Source: Rhodospirillaceae bacterium
GTDB taxonomy: Bacteria > Pseudomonadota > Alphaproteobacteria > Thalassobaculales > Thalassobaculaceae
Direction: 5' to 3'
Assembly (NCBI GenBank): GCA_002730675.1
Contig: PCAV01000072.1
Location: 9,548 to 17,427, forward strand
DNA: 7,880 nucleotides
In this document: one piece after another, positions 1 to 7,196 of the stretch
Position numbering within the stretch: the first letter of the stretch is position 1
Layout of the letters: each line of letters begins with the position of its first letter
Made by a program: the position numbers and the translations under genes
The notes under the pieces: model-generated
What the model saw: the letters and a program-made list of their open reading frames with translations, nothing else
The model's database searches: none
Told to the model about the DNA's origin: nothing

Positions 1-798
1 AAACCTCTAATTGATAGTGTCCTTGGACAGGTCGAATCCCAACAAAAAACGATATATTCTGCAGATCAAACAGGATTTCATAAAATATCGGCTGGCAGCT
101 CAAATTTGATCGTGGATACAGGTGGAGGTGTGAATTTAAACGATGAAAATCACGATAGTCTGACTGCTTTTGAATTTAGTACTGGCAAACAACGTTTAAT
201 AGTGAATTGTGGAACAAGTCCTGGAAATTTTGAGCTTCGAGAAGCTCTTAAAGTATCCTCTGCCCATTCTATGTTAACCGTTCATGATAAAAGTATAGGA
301 ATGGCGGCTAGAAAAGAGCCTAACAGTTCACGCAATTTTTTAACTTCAGTCACTAGAAAGTTAGTAGACGGCTGTAGTCTCATAGAAATTACCCACGACG
401 GTTATGGCGAAAGTTATGGTTTGACCCATAATCGTAATTTGTATCTATCAGCAGATGGAACCGATTTACGAGGAGAAGAAACTCTCAATTATTCAGGTGC
501 TCCTGGTGTTATTCCTGAAAAAGCAGTTGTGAGATTTCACCTTCATCCGCGCGTTAGAGCTTCCTTGGTGCAAGATGGATCGTCTATCCTCTTACGCCCG
601 ACGTCGGGTGGCTTCTGGCGTTTTAAAACCGACTCTGCCATGGAATTGGAAGAAAGTTTGTACTTAGGAACGGCAATAAGGCAGCGAACGGAGCAAATAA
701 CTGTTGTGCGTTCCCTACAAGATATAAGAGATAAAAACAGGGTAGTTGTACGATGGGCTCTTTCAAAAGAAAGTGGTTCGGGGAGTAAAGTAGGATAA
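1..798 (+). CDS. Heparinase II/III family protein, C-terminal part (5' end outside window)
   Basis: The reading frame is open from base 1 to the TAA at 796-798, giving 265 residues with no start in the window; the gene begins upstream, so the TTG at 106 need not be a start. Numbered from the first codon, the segment GFHKISAGSSN (25-35) followed by LIVDTGGG, then FEFSTGKQRLIVNCG (57-71), SAHSMLTVHD (87-96), RFHLHPRV (178-185), WRF (206-208) and LEESLYLG (216-223) resembles the beta-rich C-terminal domain of bacterial heparinase II/III-like proteins. Members of this family are polysaccharide lyases or uncharacterised relatives, usually exported or envelope-associated. The N-terminal (alpha/alpha) domain, where catalytic residues would also be expected, is not visible, so neither substrate nor activity can be given. 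It ends 17 bases before the creatininase-like gene and is probably co-transcribed with it. Family assignment is fairly sure; function is unknown. Confidence 0.8.
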   Translation, partial: KPLIDSVLGQVESQQKTIYSADQTGFHKISAGSSNLIVDTGGGVNLNDENHDSLTAFEFSTGKQRLIVNCGTSPGNFELREALKVSSAHSMLTVHDKSIGMAARKEPNSSRNFLTSVTRKLVDGCSLIEITHDGYGESYGLTHNRNLYLSADGTDLRGEETLNYSGAPGVIPEKAVVRFHLHPRVRASLVQDGSSILLRPTSGGFWRFKTDSAMELEESLYLGTAIRQRTEQITVVRSLQDIRDKNRVVVRWALSKESGSGSKVG

Positions 799-815
799 TC
801 TTAAGGGAGTGAAAA

Positions 816-1604
816 ATGGCGGAATATGAATGGGCGCGATTGAGAGCTGACGAGCTTCGTAAATACTCTCAGGACGATACTGTCGTTATCTTACCTGTAG
901 CTGCGCTCGAACAACATGGTCCTCATTTGCCAGTAATGGTAGATAGTCGGCTTGTCGAAGAAGTTTCGAAGCGAACCGCTTCTTTGGGAGGTGATAAAGG
1001 GGTTCCAATAATAACGCTACCGGTAGTATGGCATGGTTTATCTGAACATCATATGCCTTTTGGAGGTACTGTTACATTAACTTCTAATACATTCTTTTTA
1101 ATAGTTAGAGATTTAATAAAAAGCATTTCGAGGCATGGGTTTTCAAAGTTTCTCATATTAAATGGGCATGGGGGAAATATCACAGCTGCCGAAGTTTGCG
1201 CACAAGATATAGGCATGGAATTATCCCTGCCGATCGTTGCCGCTACTTATTGGCTTGAGGCGGCAGATAGATTTGCTAAAATATTAGAAACACAAACAAA
1301 TGTAATGCACGCTTGTGAGGCTGAGACCTCTATGATGATGGCATTGGAGCCCGATCTAGTCGTTGATAGTCTTTTGAATCAGGCAAAAGGGCCTATGAAA
1401 TTAGATTTTCTTAGTGCTGGGAAAGGTTCTTATAGATGGCGTTCGCTGACGCATGTTACTTCTAATGGCGTAATAGGAGACCCGAGTCAATCGTCCAGTG
1501 CCAAAGGCGAACAATTGCTGCGGGAAGCATCTCAAGCAATCTTTGAACTGATATGTAATCCTGAAACATTTAAAATGCAGTCAGACCGCCGATTGCCCGG
1601 TTAA
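816..1604 (+). CDS. Creatininase-family metal-dependent amidohydrolase
   Basis: This 262-residue protein has the length and motifs of the creatininase superfamily, metal-dependent hydrolases of cyclic or linear amides that include creatininase, the FAPy deformylase ArfB and MftE. Visible motifs are ALEQHGPHLP (30-39) with likely metal ligands E32 and H34, D43 in VDSRL, the HGLSEHHMPFGGT stretch (73-85), NGHGGN (116-121) with H118, and HACEAETS (165-172) with E170. NGHGGN is the generic family form, not the NGHYEN-like form of true creatininase, so creatinine is an unlikely substrate. No signal peptide or membrane segment is seen, so it should be cytoplasmic. The ATG at 816 follows an AAGGGAGTG ribosome site (803-811) at good spacing. 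It sits 17 bases after the heparinase-like gene and 55 before the sugar-phosphate transferase, so a role on an amide or N-acyl group in glycan metabolism is possible but is inference only. Family is sure; substrate is unknown. Confidence 0.88.
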   Translation: MAEYEWARLRADELRKYSQDDTVVILPVAALEQHGPHLPVMVDSRLVEEVSKRTASLGGDKGVPIITLPVVWHGLSEHHMPFGGTVTLTSNTFFLIVRDLIKSISRHGFSKFLILNGHGGNITAAEVCAQDIGMELSLPIVAATYWLEAADRFAKILETQTNVMHACEAETSMMMALEPDLVVDSLLNQAKGPMKLDFLSAGKGSYRWRSLTHVTSNGVIGDPSQSSSAKGEQLLREASQAIFELICNPETFKMQSDRRLPG

Positions 1605-1659
1605 TCTCGAGCTAGTGGTTCGTGAAAAGGCTCAGAGAGAAAATCGAATTGGATGAGCA

Positions 1660-2679
1660 ATGATTATAATAGTCCTCACAACGCTCTGTTTCATTTTAAC
1701 AGCAATAGGGACAGGATTACTCATTGTTATCTTAAAGAGAGGTAATGTTCTGGATATTCCAAATCAACGAAGTAGTCATGTGTCCTCAATTCCAAGGGGA
1801 GGCGGCATAGCTGTGTTATCAACCTTAATTTGTTTTTGGATAGTAGACAGATATCTCTCTCAACAGTGGGTTGCCGGTGAACTTTTTATTCTAATTACAG
1901 CGGCACTGCTCAGTATTGTTTGTTTTGTTGACGATCTGCGGGGATTGTCACCATATTTGAAATTATTATTTCAAATTATTGCAGTGGCCGCTGGCCTCAT
2001 CATTGTGAATGATAGAGGCGCCATTTTTCAAGCTTGGTTGCCTATCTGGATAGATCTAACACTAACTGGTTTGATGTGGCTGTGGTTTATAAATCTTTTT
2101 AATTTTATGGATGGAATCGATGGAATCACCGCAGTCCAAATGATCAGCATTGGCCTTGGCTTATCAATTTTATCGGTAATCGGTCTACTGAATTCCTCGG
2201 TGTTCACCCCCTCTATGCTTATTGTTGCTTGTGCTCTGGGATTTTTGATATGGAACTGGGCCCCTGCTAAAGTTTTCATGGGTGATGTGGGAAGTGTGCC
2301 TCTGGGTTACTTAATTGGTTGGCTTCTAATATCTGTCGTTAGTCCGAGTAACAGCTTTGGGATAGAGCTTTTGACTATAGTTCTTTTGCCAGCTTACTAC
2401 TATGCCGACGCTACAATAACAATTATCAGGCGTTTTCTATGTAAAAAAAATATATTTCAAGCCCATCGGGAGCACTTTTATCAGTTTGCGGTTGATAGAG
2501 GCTTATCGCATGGTCAAGTTTGCGGAGCTATTATTTTGGCGAATTTAATTTTGTTTGGTGCAGTACTTTTGTGTGTAGAATTTAATGTCGCAGTTTCAAT
2601 AACAATAGGTTTGATAGTTGTTACGCTTCTTTTGTTTTGGATGCGCGGTGTATTTTCAAAAAAATCTTTGACGAAATAA
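1660..2679 (+). CDS. WecA/WbpL-type undecaprenyl-phosphate HexNAc-1-phosphate transferase
   Basis: This 339-residue integral membrane protein, with about ten hydrophobic segments, belongs to the MraY/WecA (glycosyltransferase family 4) polyprenyl-phosphate sugar-1-phosphate transferases. It would move a sugar 1-phosphate from a UDP-sugar to undecaprenyl phosphate at the inner membrane, the first step of O-antigen or similar glycan assembly. Motifs: RSSHVSSIPRGGG (37-49), FVDDLRGLSP (89-98) with the DD pair that acts in magnesium binding or catalysis in this family, NLFNFMDGIDGI (145-156), VFMGDVGS (205-212), and the cytoplasmic loop FQAHREHFYQ (266-275), the HRxHxYQ form typical of WbpL-like enzymes. 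ATG 1660 is the first start after an in-frame TGA at 1654-1656; the Shine-Dalgarno match is weak. The next gene follows after 8 bases. With the reductase and dehydratase downstream, the donor is most likely UDP-QuiNAc or UDP-FucNAc, as for Pseudomonas WbpL and Rhizobium WreU; UDP-GlcNAc cannot be excluded. Confidence 0.9.
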   Translation: MIIIVLTTLCFILTAIGTGLLIVILKRGNVLDIPNQRSSHVSSIPRGGGIAVLSTLICFWIVDRYLSQQWVAGELFILITAALLSIVCFVDDLRGLSPYLKLLFQIIAVAAGLIIVNDRGAIFQAWLPIWIDLTLTGLMWLWFINLFNFMDGIDGITAVQMISIGLGLSILSVIGLLNSSVFTPSMLIVACALGFLIWNWAPAKVFMGDVGSVPLGYLIGWLLISVVSPSNSFGIELLTIVLLPAYYYADATITIIRRFLCKKNIFQAHREHFYQFAVDRGLSHGQVCGAIILANLILFGAVLLCVEFNVAVSITIGLIVVTLLLFWMRGVFSKKSLTK

Positions 2680-2683
2680 GGTG
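2678..2683 (+). promoter_or_regulatory. Ribosome binding site that fixes the start of the 4-reductase gene
   Basis: AAGGTG lies four bases before ATG 2688 and overlaps the last two bases of the transferase stop codon. It supports ATG 2688 over an in-frame ATG at 2637, which would add 17 residues before the Rossmann strand and overlap the upstream gene. Confidence 0.65.
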
Positions 2684-2687
2684 CGAA

Positions 2688-3644
2688 ATGCGGTTGGCTG
2701 TTATCGGCGCAAATGGGTTTGTAGGAAAGTCGCTCTGTTCCGCTCTTAAACTCGCGGGTCATAATGTGTTGGGGTTGGTTCGTTGCCCTGAAACAAATGA
2801 CCTCCAATGTAGTAGCATAATGTTTATAAACGATGCCGGGCCACAAGAACGATGGCACGAACTCATCAGAGATATTGACGCTGTAATATACTTAGCCTCG
2901 CCAAAAGCTGTAGATAAGCCAAATAGTTTGCAAGTCAAAGATTATGACCGGGTAATTATTGGTGGTGCAACGGCTCTTGCTGAAGCTTGCTTAGCTAGCA
3001 ATGTAAAACGAATGATCTTTTTGAGTAGTATTAAGGTAAATGGCGAAACAAGCGATGAGCGAGTTTTTACAGTTGATTCAAAGCCAAGCCCTGCGACAAA
3101 ATATGCCCGAGCTAAGTTGGCTGCTGAGCATCAACTATTGGCTTTATCTGAAAAAGGATTAACGACTACAATAATACGTTCACCTGCTGTTTATGGACCC
3201 AAAGGCAAAGGTAACATCAAATCCCTTGTTAATTTATTAGCCAATTTTCCATGCTGGGCGATCCCACTTGGTAATGTGAAGAACGAAAGATCATTGATCT
3301 TCATAGATAATTTGGTCTCGGCAATAATTAGTAGTGTGGAAGATAGGACTGAAACCTCACGCCTTTTTTTAGTTAGGGATCCACAAATGGTTTCAACAAC
3401 ACAGCTCTGTAAAATTTTACTACGGGCAATGAATAGGCCAGAAAAATTGATAGGCGATCCGTTTTCCATTGTCGAAGCAAGTGTTAAAAGTTTGTTACCA
3501 AGCTTGGCAAGTCGGCTTTATGATTCCTTAAGAATCGATGATGAGTTAATAAAGACGTGTTTGGACTGGGAGGCACCTTTTGATGCTCATGAAGGGTTAG
3601 CATTGTCGGTTCCAAAGGCGCGAGGTAATGAGCAGCCGCTATGA
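2688..3644 (+). CDS. NAD-dependent sugar-nucleotide 4-reductase/epimerase, WbpV/WreQ-like
   Basis: From ATG 2688 this is a 318-residue extended short-chain dehydrogenase. It opens directly with the first Rossmann strand and GANGFVG (7-13, the GxxGxxG nucleotide-binding motif), followed by LSSIKVNG (112-119) holding the catalytic serine, Y139-ARA-K143 as the YxxxK catalytic pair, RSPAVYGP (164-171) and RSLIFIDNLV (201-210). This pattern matches small NAD-dependent epimerases/dehydratases of surface-glycan clusters. In the known Pseudomonas (WbpV, WbpK) and Rhizobium (WreQ) cases, such proteins reduce the 4-keto group of UDP-2-acetamido-2,6-dideoxy-hexos-4-ulose to give UDP-QuiNAc or UDP-FucNAc. 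Its place, 8 bases after the WbpL-like transferase and 45 before the WbpM-like dehydratase, is the strongest argument for that role. Stereochemistry of the product cannot be read from motifs. It is soluble and has no signal peptide. Family is sure, the reductase role probable. Confidence 0.85.
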   Translation: MRLAVIGANGFVGKSLCSALKLAGHNVLGLVRCPETNDLQCSSIMFINDAGPQERWHELIRDIDAVIYLASPKAVDKPNSLQVKDYDRVIIGGATALAEACLASNVKRMIFLSSIKVNGETSDERVFTVDSKPSPATKYARAKLAAEHQLLALSEKGLTTTIIRSPAVYGPKGKGNIKSLVNLLANFPCWAIPLGNVKNERSLIFIDNLVSAIISSVEDRTETSRLFLVRDPQMVSTTQLCKILLRAMNRPEKLIGDPFSIVEASVKSLLPSLASRLYDSLRIDDELIKTCLDWEAPFDAHEGLALSVPKARGNEQPL

Positions 3645-3689
3645 ATTCTACCATAGCTAGGTTTAAACAGAAAAACGGGGTTTGAAATC

Positions 3690-5579
3690 TTGAGTATCCA
3701 TCAGCTTAGGCGAATAATTCTAAGTTTTTTGCATGACATTGGAATGGCAGCTCTTTCTTTTATCGTCTCACTTTATCTGAGACTTGGGGCTGAATTATTC
3801 TCGTGGCCAAAAACGGATATCTTCATAGGATTGATAATTTTCACATCAGTCGCCACTGTGGTTTTTATTTCTCTGCGTTTAGATAAAATTATTTGGCGAT
3901 ATGTTTCTCTTGGCGATATGGGGAAGATTTTAAGATGTGTAGGCCTAACGCTGATAATATTCATAGTGTGCCAGTTTGTTTATAATAGACTGGATGCCTT
4001 TCCCAGGTCCTTTTTGGTCATAGAATTTTTTATTTTGACAGCTATGATAACTAGCCCAAGATTCCTCTATCGCTTTCTGAAAGACGGGGAATTTGGAGCA
4101 TTATTAGAAAAAGCCAACTACAATAGGACGCCTGTACTTTTAGTAGGGGCAGGTGATGACAGCGATTTATTTATTAGGGAAATGAAACGCGACAGAGAAG
4201 CACCTTATAGGACAATTGGAATAATTGATGAAACAGACAAGCGAGTTGGTCGAAGCATTCGGGGTGTTCCAGTATTAGGGAACCTTGCGGCGATGCCAGA
4301 CATATTTAAACAACTCGAGCGTGACGGTATTGCTCCTCAAAGAGTTGTTATTACAGATCCCATTATTGATGGGCAGACTGTTAGAAATATTGTTGAAATT
4401 GCCGAAAAATTAGGATTACCAATTTCACGTATGCCTCAGGTCGCTAATCTTGGAAATATGAGTTCAAGGCCAAATAGCTTTGAAATACGGCCCATAAATG
4501 TAGAGGATGTGCTTGGTCGGCCTCAAACAATGTTAGACCCCATTCCCGTTAAAAATTTATTCTTTGGCTGCACAGTGCTAATAACTGGAGCCGGGGGGAC
4601 GATTGGTAGTGAATTGGCCCAGCAGGTGGCAGGCTTTCAACCGGCGAAAATAATTATATTAGATAATTCAGAATTTCACCTCTACAAGATAAATCTACAA
4701 TTGGAGGAGAAATATCCTAAAGTCGAACGGCATGCTATTCTTGGAGACGTACAAAGACTTTCGGATATTGAGAACGCAATCGGATTATATACGCCAGATG
4801 TTGTCATCCATTCAGCGGCGCTTAAACATGTTCCCGTAGCAGAAGAAAATATAATTGCTGCCGTTCGTACAAACGTCTTGGGAACACGCAATGTAGCATC
4901 AACAGCAATTAAAAAGAATGTTAAGGCCATGGTCTTGATCTCGACGGATAAGGCAGTGAACCCAACTAATATTATGGGGGCGACCAAAAAATTGTCGGAA
5001 TTGATTTGTAACAACTTTCAGCTTGAGTCAACTTCTTGTAAGTTCGTATCTGTTAGGTTTGGTAATGTCTTGGGTTCTACAGGTTCCGTGATACCGCTAT
5101 TCGAAAGGCAAATCGCGGCAGGCGGGCCCATAACGATTACGCACCCAGATATGACGCGTTTTTTCATGACAGTAAAAGAAGCGACATCGTTAGTTCTGCA
5201 GGCGGCAGCTATCCCACCAGATACTGTAAAGAACCAAAACGGTAATATATTCGTTTTAGAAATGGGTGAGCCTGTAAAGATACTAGACCTCGCTATGCAA
5301 TTGGTCAGGTTGTCAGGCCTTCGGCCGAATACAGACATAGCGATAAAATATACTGGGATAAGACCTGGTGAAAAGCTTTACGAAGAGTTATTTGATAAAG
5401 ACGAAACTCTTCTAAAGACGACTATTTCCGATATTAAGCTTGTATCATCTAGCATTAAACAAACCGCAGAGTTTGACGAAAAGTTAAAGCAACTTGAAGA
5501 AGCAGTTGATAGGCAAGATGAGAAAGCAACGCTGAAATATTTATCTGAATTGGTGCCAACCTATACATCTGGAGCCTGA
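3690..5579 (+). CDS. Membrane-bound nucleotide-sugar 4,6-dehydratase, WbpM/CapD type
   Basis: This 629-residue protein is a complete large-type dehydratase that would convert UDP-GlcNAc to UDP-2-acetamido-2,6-dideoxy-hexos-4-ulose, precursor of QuiNAc and FucNAc. Roughly four membrane helices lie at 8-32, 43-63, 82-98 and 106-125. A CoA_binding_3-like Rossmann domain follows (VLLVGAG at 149-155, to about 250). The catalytic extended-SDR domain starts with TGAGGTIGSE (299-308) and contains HSAALKHVP (374-382), LISTDKAVNP (416-425), MGATKK (429-434), VRFGNVLGS (455-463) and RPGEKLYEE (558-566). In place of the usual YxxxK it has M429-xxx-K433, the Ser-Met-Lys triad described for WbpM. No ATG precedes the first helix: the start is TTG 3690, after GGGG at 3677-3680; ATG 3744 would cut into that helix. 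It is the last plus-strand gene before convergent purK. WbpM and Rhizobium WreV are the closest functional models. Confidence 0.92.
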   Translation: MSIHQLRRIILSFLHDIGMAALSFIVSLYLRLGAELFSWPKTDIFIGLIIFTSVATVVFISLRLDKIIWRYVSLGDMGKILRCVGLTLIIFIVCQFVYNRLDAFPRSFLVIEFFILTAMITSPRFLYRFLKDGEFGALLEKANYNRTPVLLVGAGDDSDLFIREMKRDREAPYRTIGIIDETDKRVGRSIRGVPVLGNLAAMPDIFKQLERDGIAPQRVVITDPIIDGQTVRNIVEIAEKLGLPISRMPQVANLGNMSSRPNSFEIRPINVEDVLGRPQTMLDPIPVKNLFFGCTVLITGAGGTIGSELAQQVAGFQPAKIIILDNSEFHLYKINLQLEEKYPKVERHAILGDVQRLSDIENAIGLYTPDVVIHSAALKHVPVAEENIIAAVRTNVLGTRNVASTAIKKNVKAMVLISTDKAVNPTNIMGATKKLSELICNNFQLESTSCKFVSVRFGNVLGSTGSVIPLFERQIAAGGPITITHPDMTRFFMTVKEATSLVLQAAAIPPDTVKNQNGNIFVLEMGEPVKILDLAMQLVRLSGLRPNTDIAIKYTGIRPGEKLYEELFDKDETLLKTTISDIKLVSSSIKQTAEFDEKLKQLEEAVDRQDEKATLKYLSELVPTYTSGA

Positions 5580-5622
5580 AAGTTGGTTTGTTAAAGCTGA
5601 AATCTTACTTTTTTGATTTAGT
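5580..5622. other. Short gap between convergent genes, no clear terminator
   Basis: This 43-base AT-rich stretch separates the stop codons of the dehydratase (plus) and purK (minus). The only inverted repeat seen is a six-base AT-rich stem, TTGATT at 5613-5618 with AATCAA at 5625-5630, which overlaps the purK stop. It has no GC-rich stem and no T-run on the proper side in either direction, so it is not a convincing intrinsic terminator. Ending may depend on Rho, or the transcripts may overlap. Confidence 0.5.
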
Positions 5623-6702
5623 TTAATCAATAAAGTTAACGTGTCCCATTTTTCTACCTGGTTTTGTTTCTGCCTTGCCGTAAAGGTGAACTTTAGCATT
5701 TAGAGTACCCAAATATTTAGGCCAATCGTTTACCGCATCCCCAATTAAATTTACCATTTTTGTTGTTTTGACCAATTTTGTGCTTCCGAGGCACTGACCA
5801 GATATTGCTCTTATAAATTGTTCAAACTGGCATGTGACGGCGCCATCTTGGCTCCAATGACCAGAATTATGCGGTCGAGGGGCTAGCTCATTCATTACAA
5901 CTTGCCCATTAGTAAGCACAAACATTTCTATTGCAAGGATACCTATTAAGTCCAAAGCCTCGGCCAATGTTCGAGCTATTTCTAATGCTTGCTTTGCAGT
6001 TGCCTCTTCTATTTTTGCAGGTGCCAGTGTAATAGCTAAAATATGGTTTTCATGCTGATTTTCCACAGGCGGATACGCTTCTAAGGCTCCATTATTATTC
6101 CTAGCAATTATTACAGAAATTTCCTTTTCAAATTCAACAAACTGCTCGAGTATTGCATCGTTTGTAGCCAGTTTTTCCCAGGCCTTTTTAGCAGAATTGG
6201 GGTCTGATAGCTTTTCTTGTCCTTTGCCATCATAACCAAAGCGGCATGTCTTTAAGATGCTTGGTGTTTTTAGTTTAGTTATAGCGCGTTCTAATTCAGT
6301 GTAATTGGTGACTAATTCGTAGGGTGCAACTTTGATCCCGTGATCAGTAGCAAACTTTTTCTCAGACCCTCTATGTTGCGAAATTGCTAAAATAGAGGGA
6401 CTTGGATATATAGGTTTAAGTCGCTCAAGAAATAATGCCGTTTCTATGGGAATATTTTCAAATTCGTATGTAATTACGTCGCTCTCATTGGCAAATGACC
6501 TAAGCGCGTCCTGATCTTCGTAATTGGCTATTGTGGTTTTAAATGCAACATGACTCGCTGGACTATTATTTTCTGGGGTAAAAATATGGCAACGAAAACC
6601 AAGACGAGCTGCGGCTAGGGCGGACATCCTCCCTAACTGGCCTCCGCCTAAAATGCCAATTATGGCTCCGGGAGAAAGCGAGAGTTTACTGTTCTCTAAC
6701 AC
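5623..6702 (-). CDS. purK: N5-carboxyaminoimidazole ribonucleotide synthetase (PurK)
   Basis: PurK uses ATP and bicarbonate to carboxylate 5-aminoimidazole ribonucleotide to N5-CAIR in de novo purine synthesis; PurE then isomerises the product. The 359-residue length is normal for the family. It is an ATP-grasp enzyme: GGGQLGRM (19-26) and YEFENIP (79-85) mark the N-terminal substrate-binding domain, [13 protein letters not shown] (150-162) is the ATP-grasp lysine and glycine loop, [14 protein letters not shown] (270-283) holds metal- and substrate-binding residues, and KPGRKMGHV (347-355) is the conserved C-terminal motif. No key residue is missing. The start is GTG at 6702-6700, placed inside the last codons of purE so that the genes overlap by 7 bases; this suggests translational coupling. 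No ATG lies between this point and the conserved core at residue 13, which supports the GTG. It is cytoplasmic and housekeeping. Confidence 0.97.
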   Translation of the reverse strand: MLENSKLSLSPGAIIGILGGGQLGRMSALAAARLGFRCHIFTPENNSPASHVAFKTTIANYEDQDALRSFANESDVITYEFENIPIETALFLERLKPIYPSPSILAISQHRGSEKKFATDHGIKVAPYELVTNYTELERAITKLKTPSILKTCRFGYDGKGQEKLSDPNSAKKAWEKLATNDAILEQFVEFEKEISVIIARNNNGALEAYPPVENQHENHILAITLAPAKIEEATAKQALEIARTLAEALDLIGILAIEMFVLTNGQVVMNELAPRPHNSGHWSQDGAVTCQFEQFIRAISGQCLGSTKLVKTTKMVNLIGDAVNDWPKYLGTLNAKVHLYGKAETKPGRKMGHVNFID

Positions 6703-7196
6703 ACGTCATCACTTGGTATATCGGCTACGGAATCTGTTTGATTAGAACGCCACTGCTCCAGTCGCTTTGTTACCTCTTTATCTTCCGTTGATAAAATAGA
6801 TACTGCTAACAAGGCGGCGTTGCCTGCACCAGCTGCGCCGATTGCTAGTGTCCCCACAGGCACCCCTTTTGGCATTTGCACAATTGATAGAAGGCTGTCG
6901 ATCCCGTTTAAAGCTTTACTTTCTATAGGGACACCGAGAACTGGTAGCGTTGTTTGTGCGGCAATCATACCGGGTAAATGTGCTGATCCGCCGGCGCCAG
7001 CTATAATGATTTTTAAACCTCTGGCTCTAGCTGTATCAGCATATTCCGCCATCCGCTTAGGGGTTCGGTGGGCAGATACAATTTTTATTTCATGTGGAAT
7101 TAAAAGCTCCTCCAAAATGTCTGAGGCTTTACGCATGGTTTGCCAATCTGATTGGCTACCCATTACTATTCCTACAATTGGACGTTCTTTGGACAA
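6696..7196 (-). CDS. purE: N5-carboxyaminoimidazole ribonucleotide mutase (PurE, class I)
   Basis: PurE moves the carboxyl group of N5-CAIR to carbon 4 to make CAIR, the step after PurK. The 166-residue protein shows the class I motifs in order: GSQSDW (13-18), SAHRTP (41-46) with the catalytic histidine H43, [11 protein letters not shown] (67-77), [10 protein letters not shown] (111-120) and GNAALLA (125-131). The family works as an octamer in the cytoplasm. The start is TTG at 7196-7194, which gives the typical N-terminus [14 protein letters not shown]; no ATG or GTG occurs in frame between the upstream stop and this codon. The only clear Shine-Dalgarno-like site, GGAGG at 7225-7221, is 24 bases from the TTG and so is too far to serve it in the usual way. 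The gene leads a purE-purK pair and its end overlaps the purK start. The last 15 or so residues are a variable tail. Confidence 0.97.
   Translation of the reverse strand: MSKERPIVGIVMGSQSDWQTMRKASDILEELLIPHEIKIVSAHRTPKRMAEYADTARARGLKIIIAGAGGSAHLPGMIAAQTTLPVLGVPIESKALNGIDSLLSIVQMPKGVPVGTLAIGAAGAGNAALLAVSILSTEDKEVTKRLEQWRSNQTDSVADIPSDDVC

Noticed and set aside
2028..2279. Minus-strand frame inside the sugar-phosphate transferase
   Set aside because: It is a shadow of a strongly conserved membrane protein with no recognisable motif.
2637..2687. Upstream ATG 2637 as start of the 4-reductase
   Set aside because: It would add 17 non-conserved residues before the Rossmann strand and overlap the transferase; ATG 2688 has its own AAGGTG site.
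2514..2858. Minus-strand frame across the transferase/reductase junction
   Set aside because: It is antisense to two supported genes and has no motif or convincing start.
4682..5338. Two minus-strand frames inside the dehydratase
   Set aside because: They lie opposite the catalytic domain with its conserved motifs, so they are coding shadows.
5613..5630. Inverted repeat TTGATT/AATCAA as a terminator
   Set aside because: The stem is only six AT-rich pairs, overlaps the purK stop, and lacks a following T-run in either direction.
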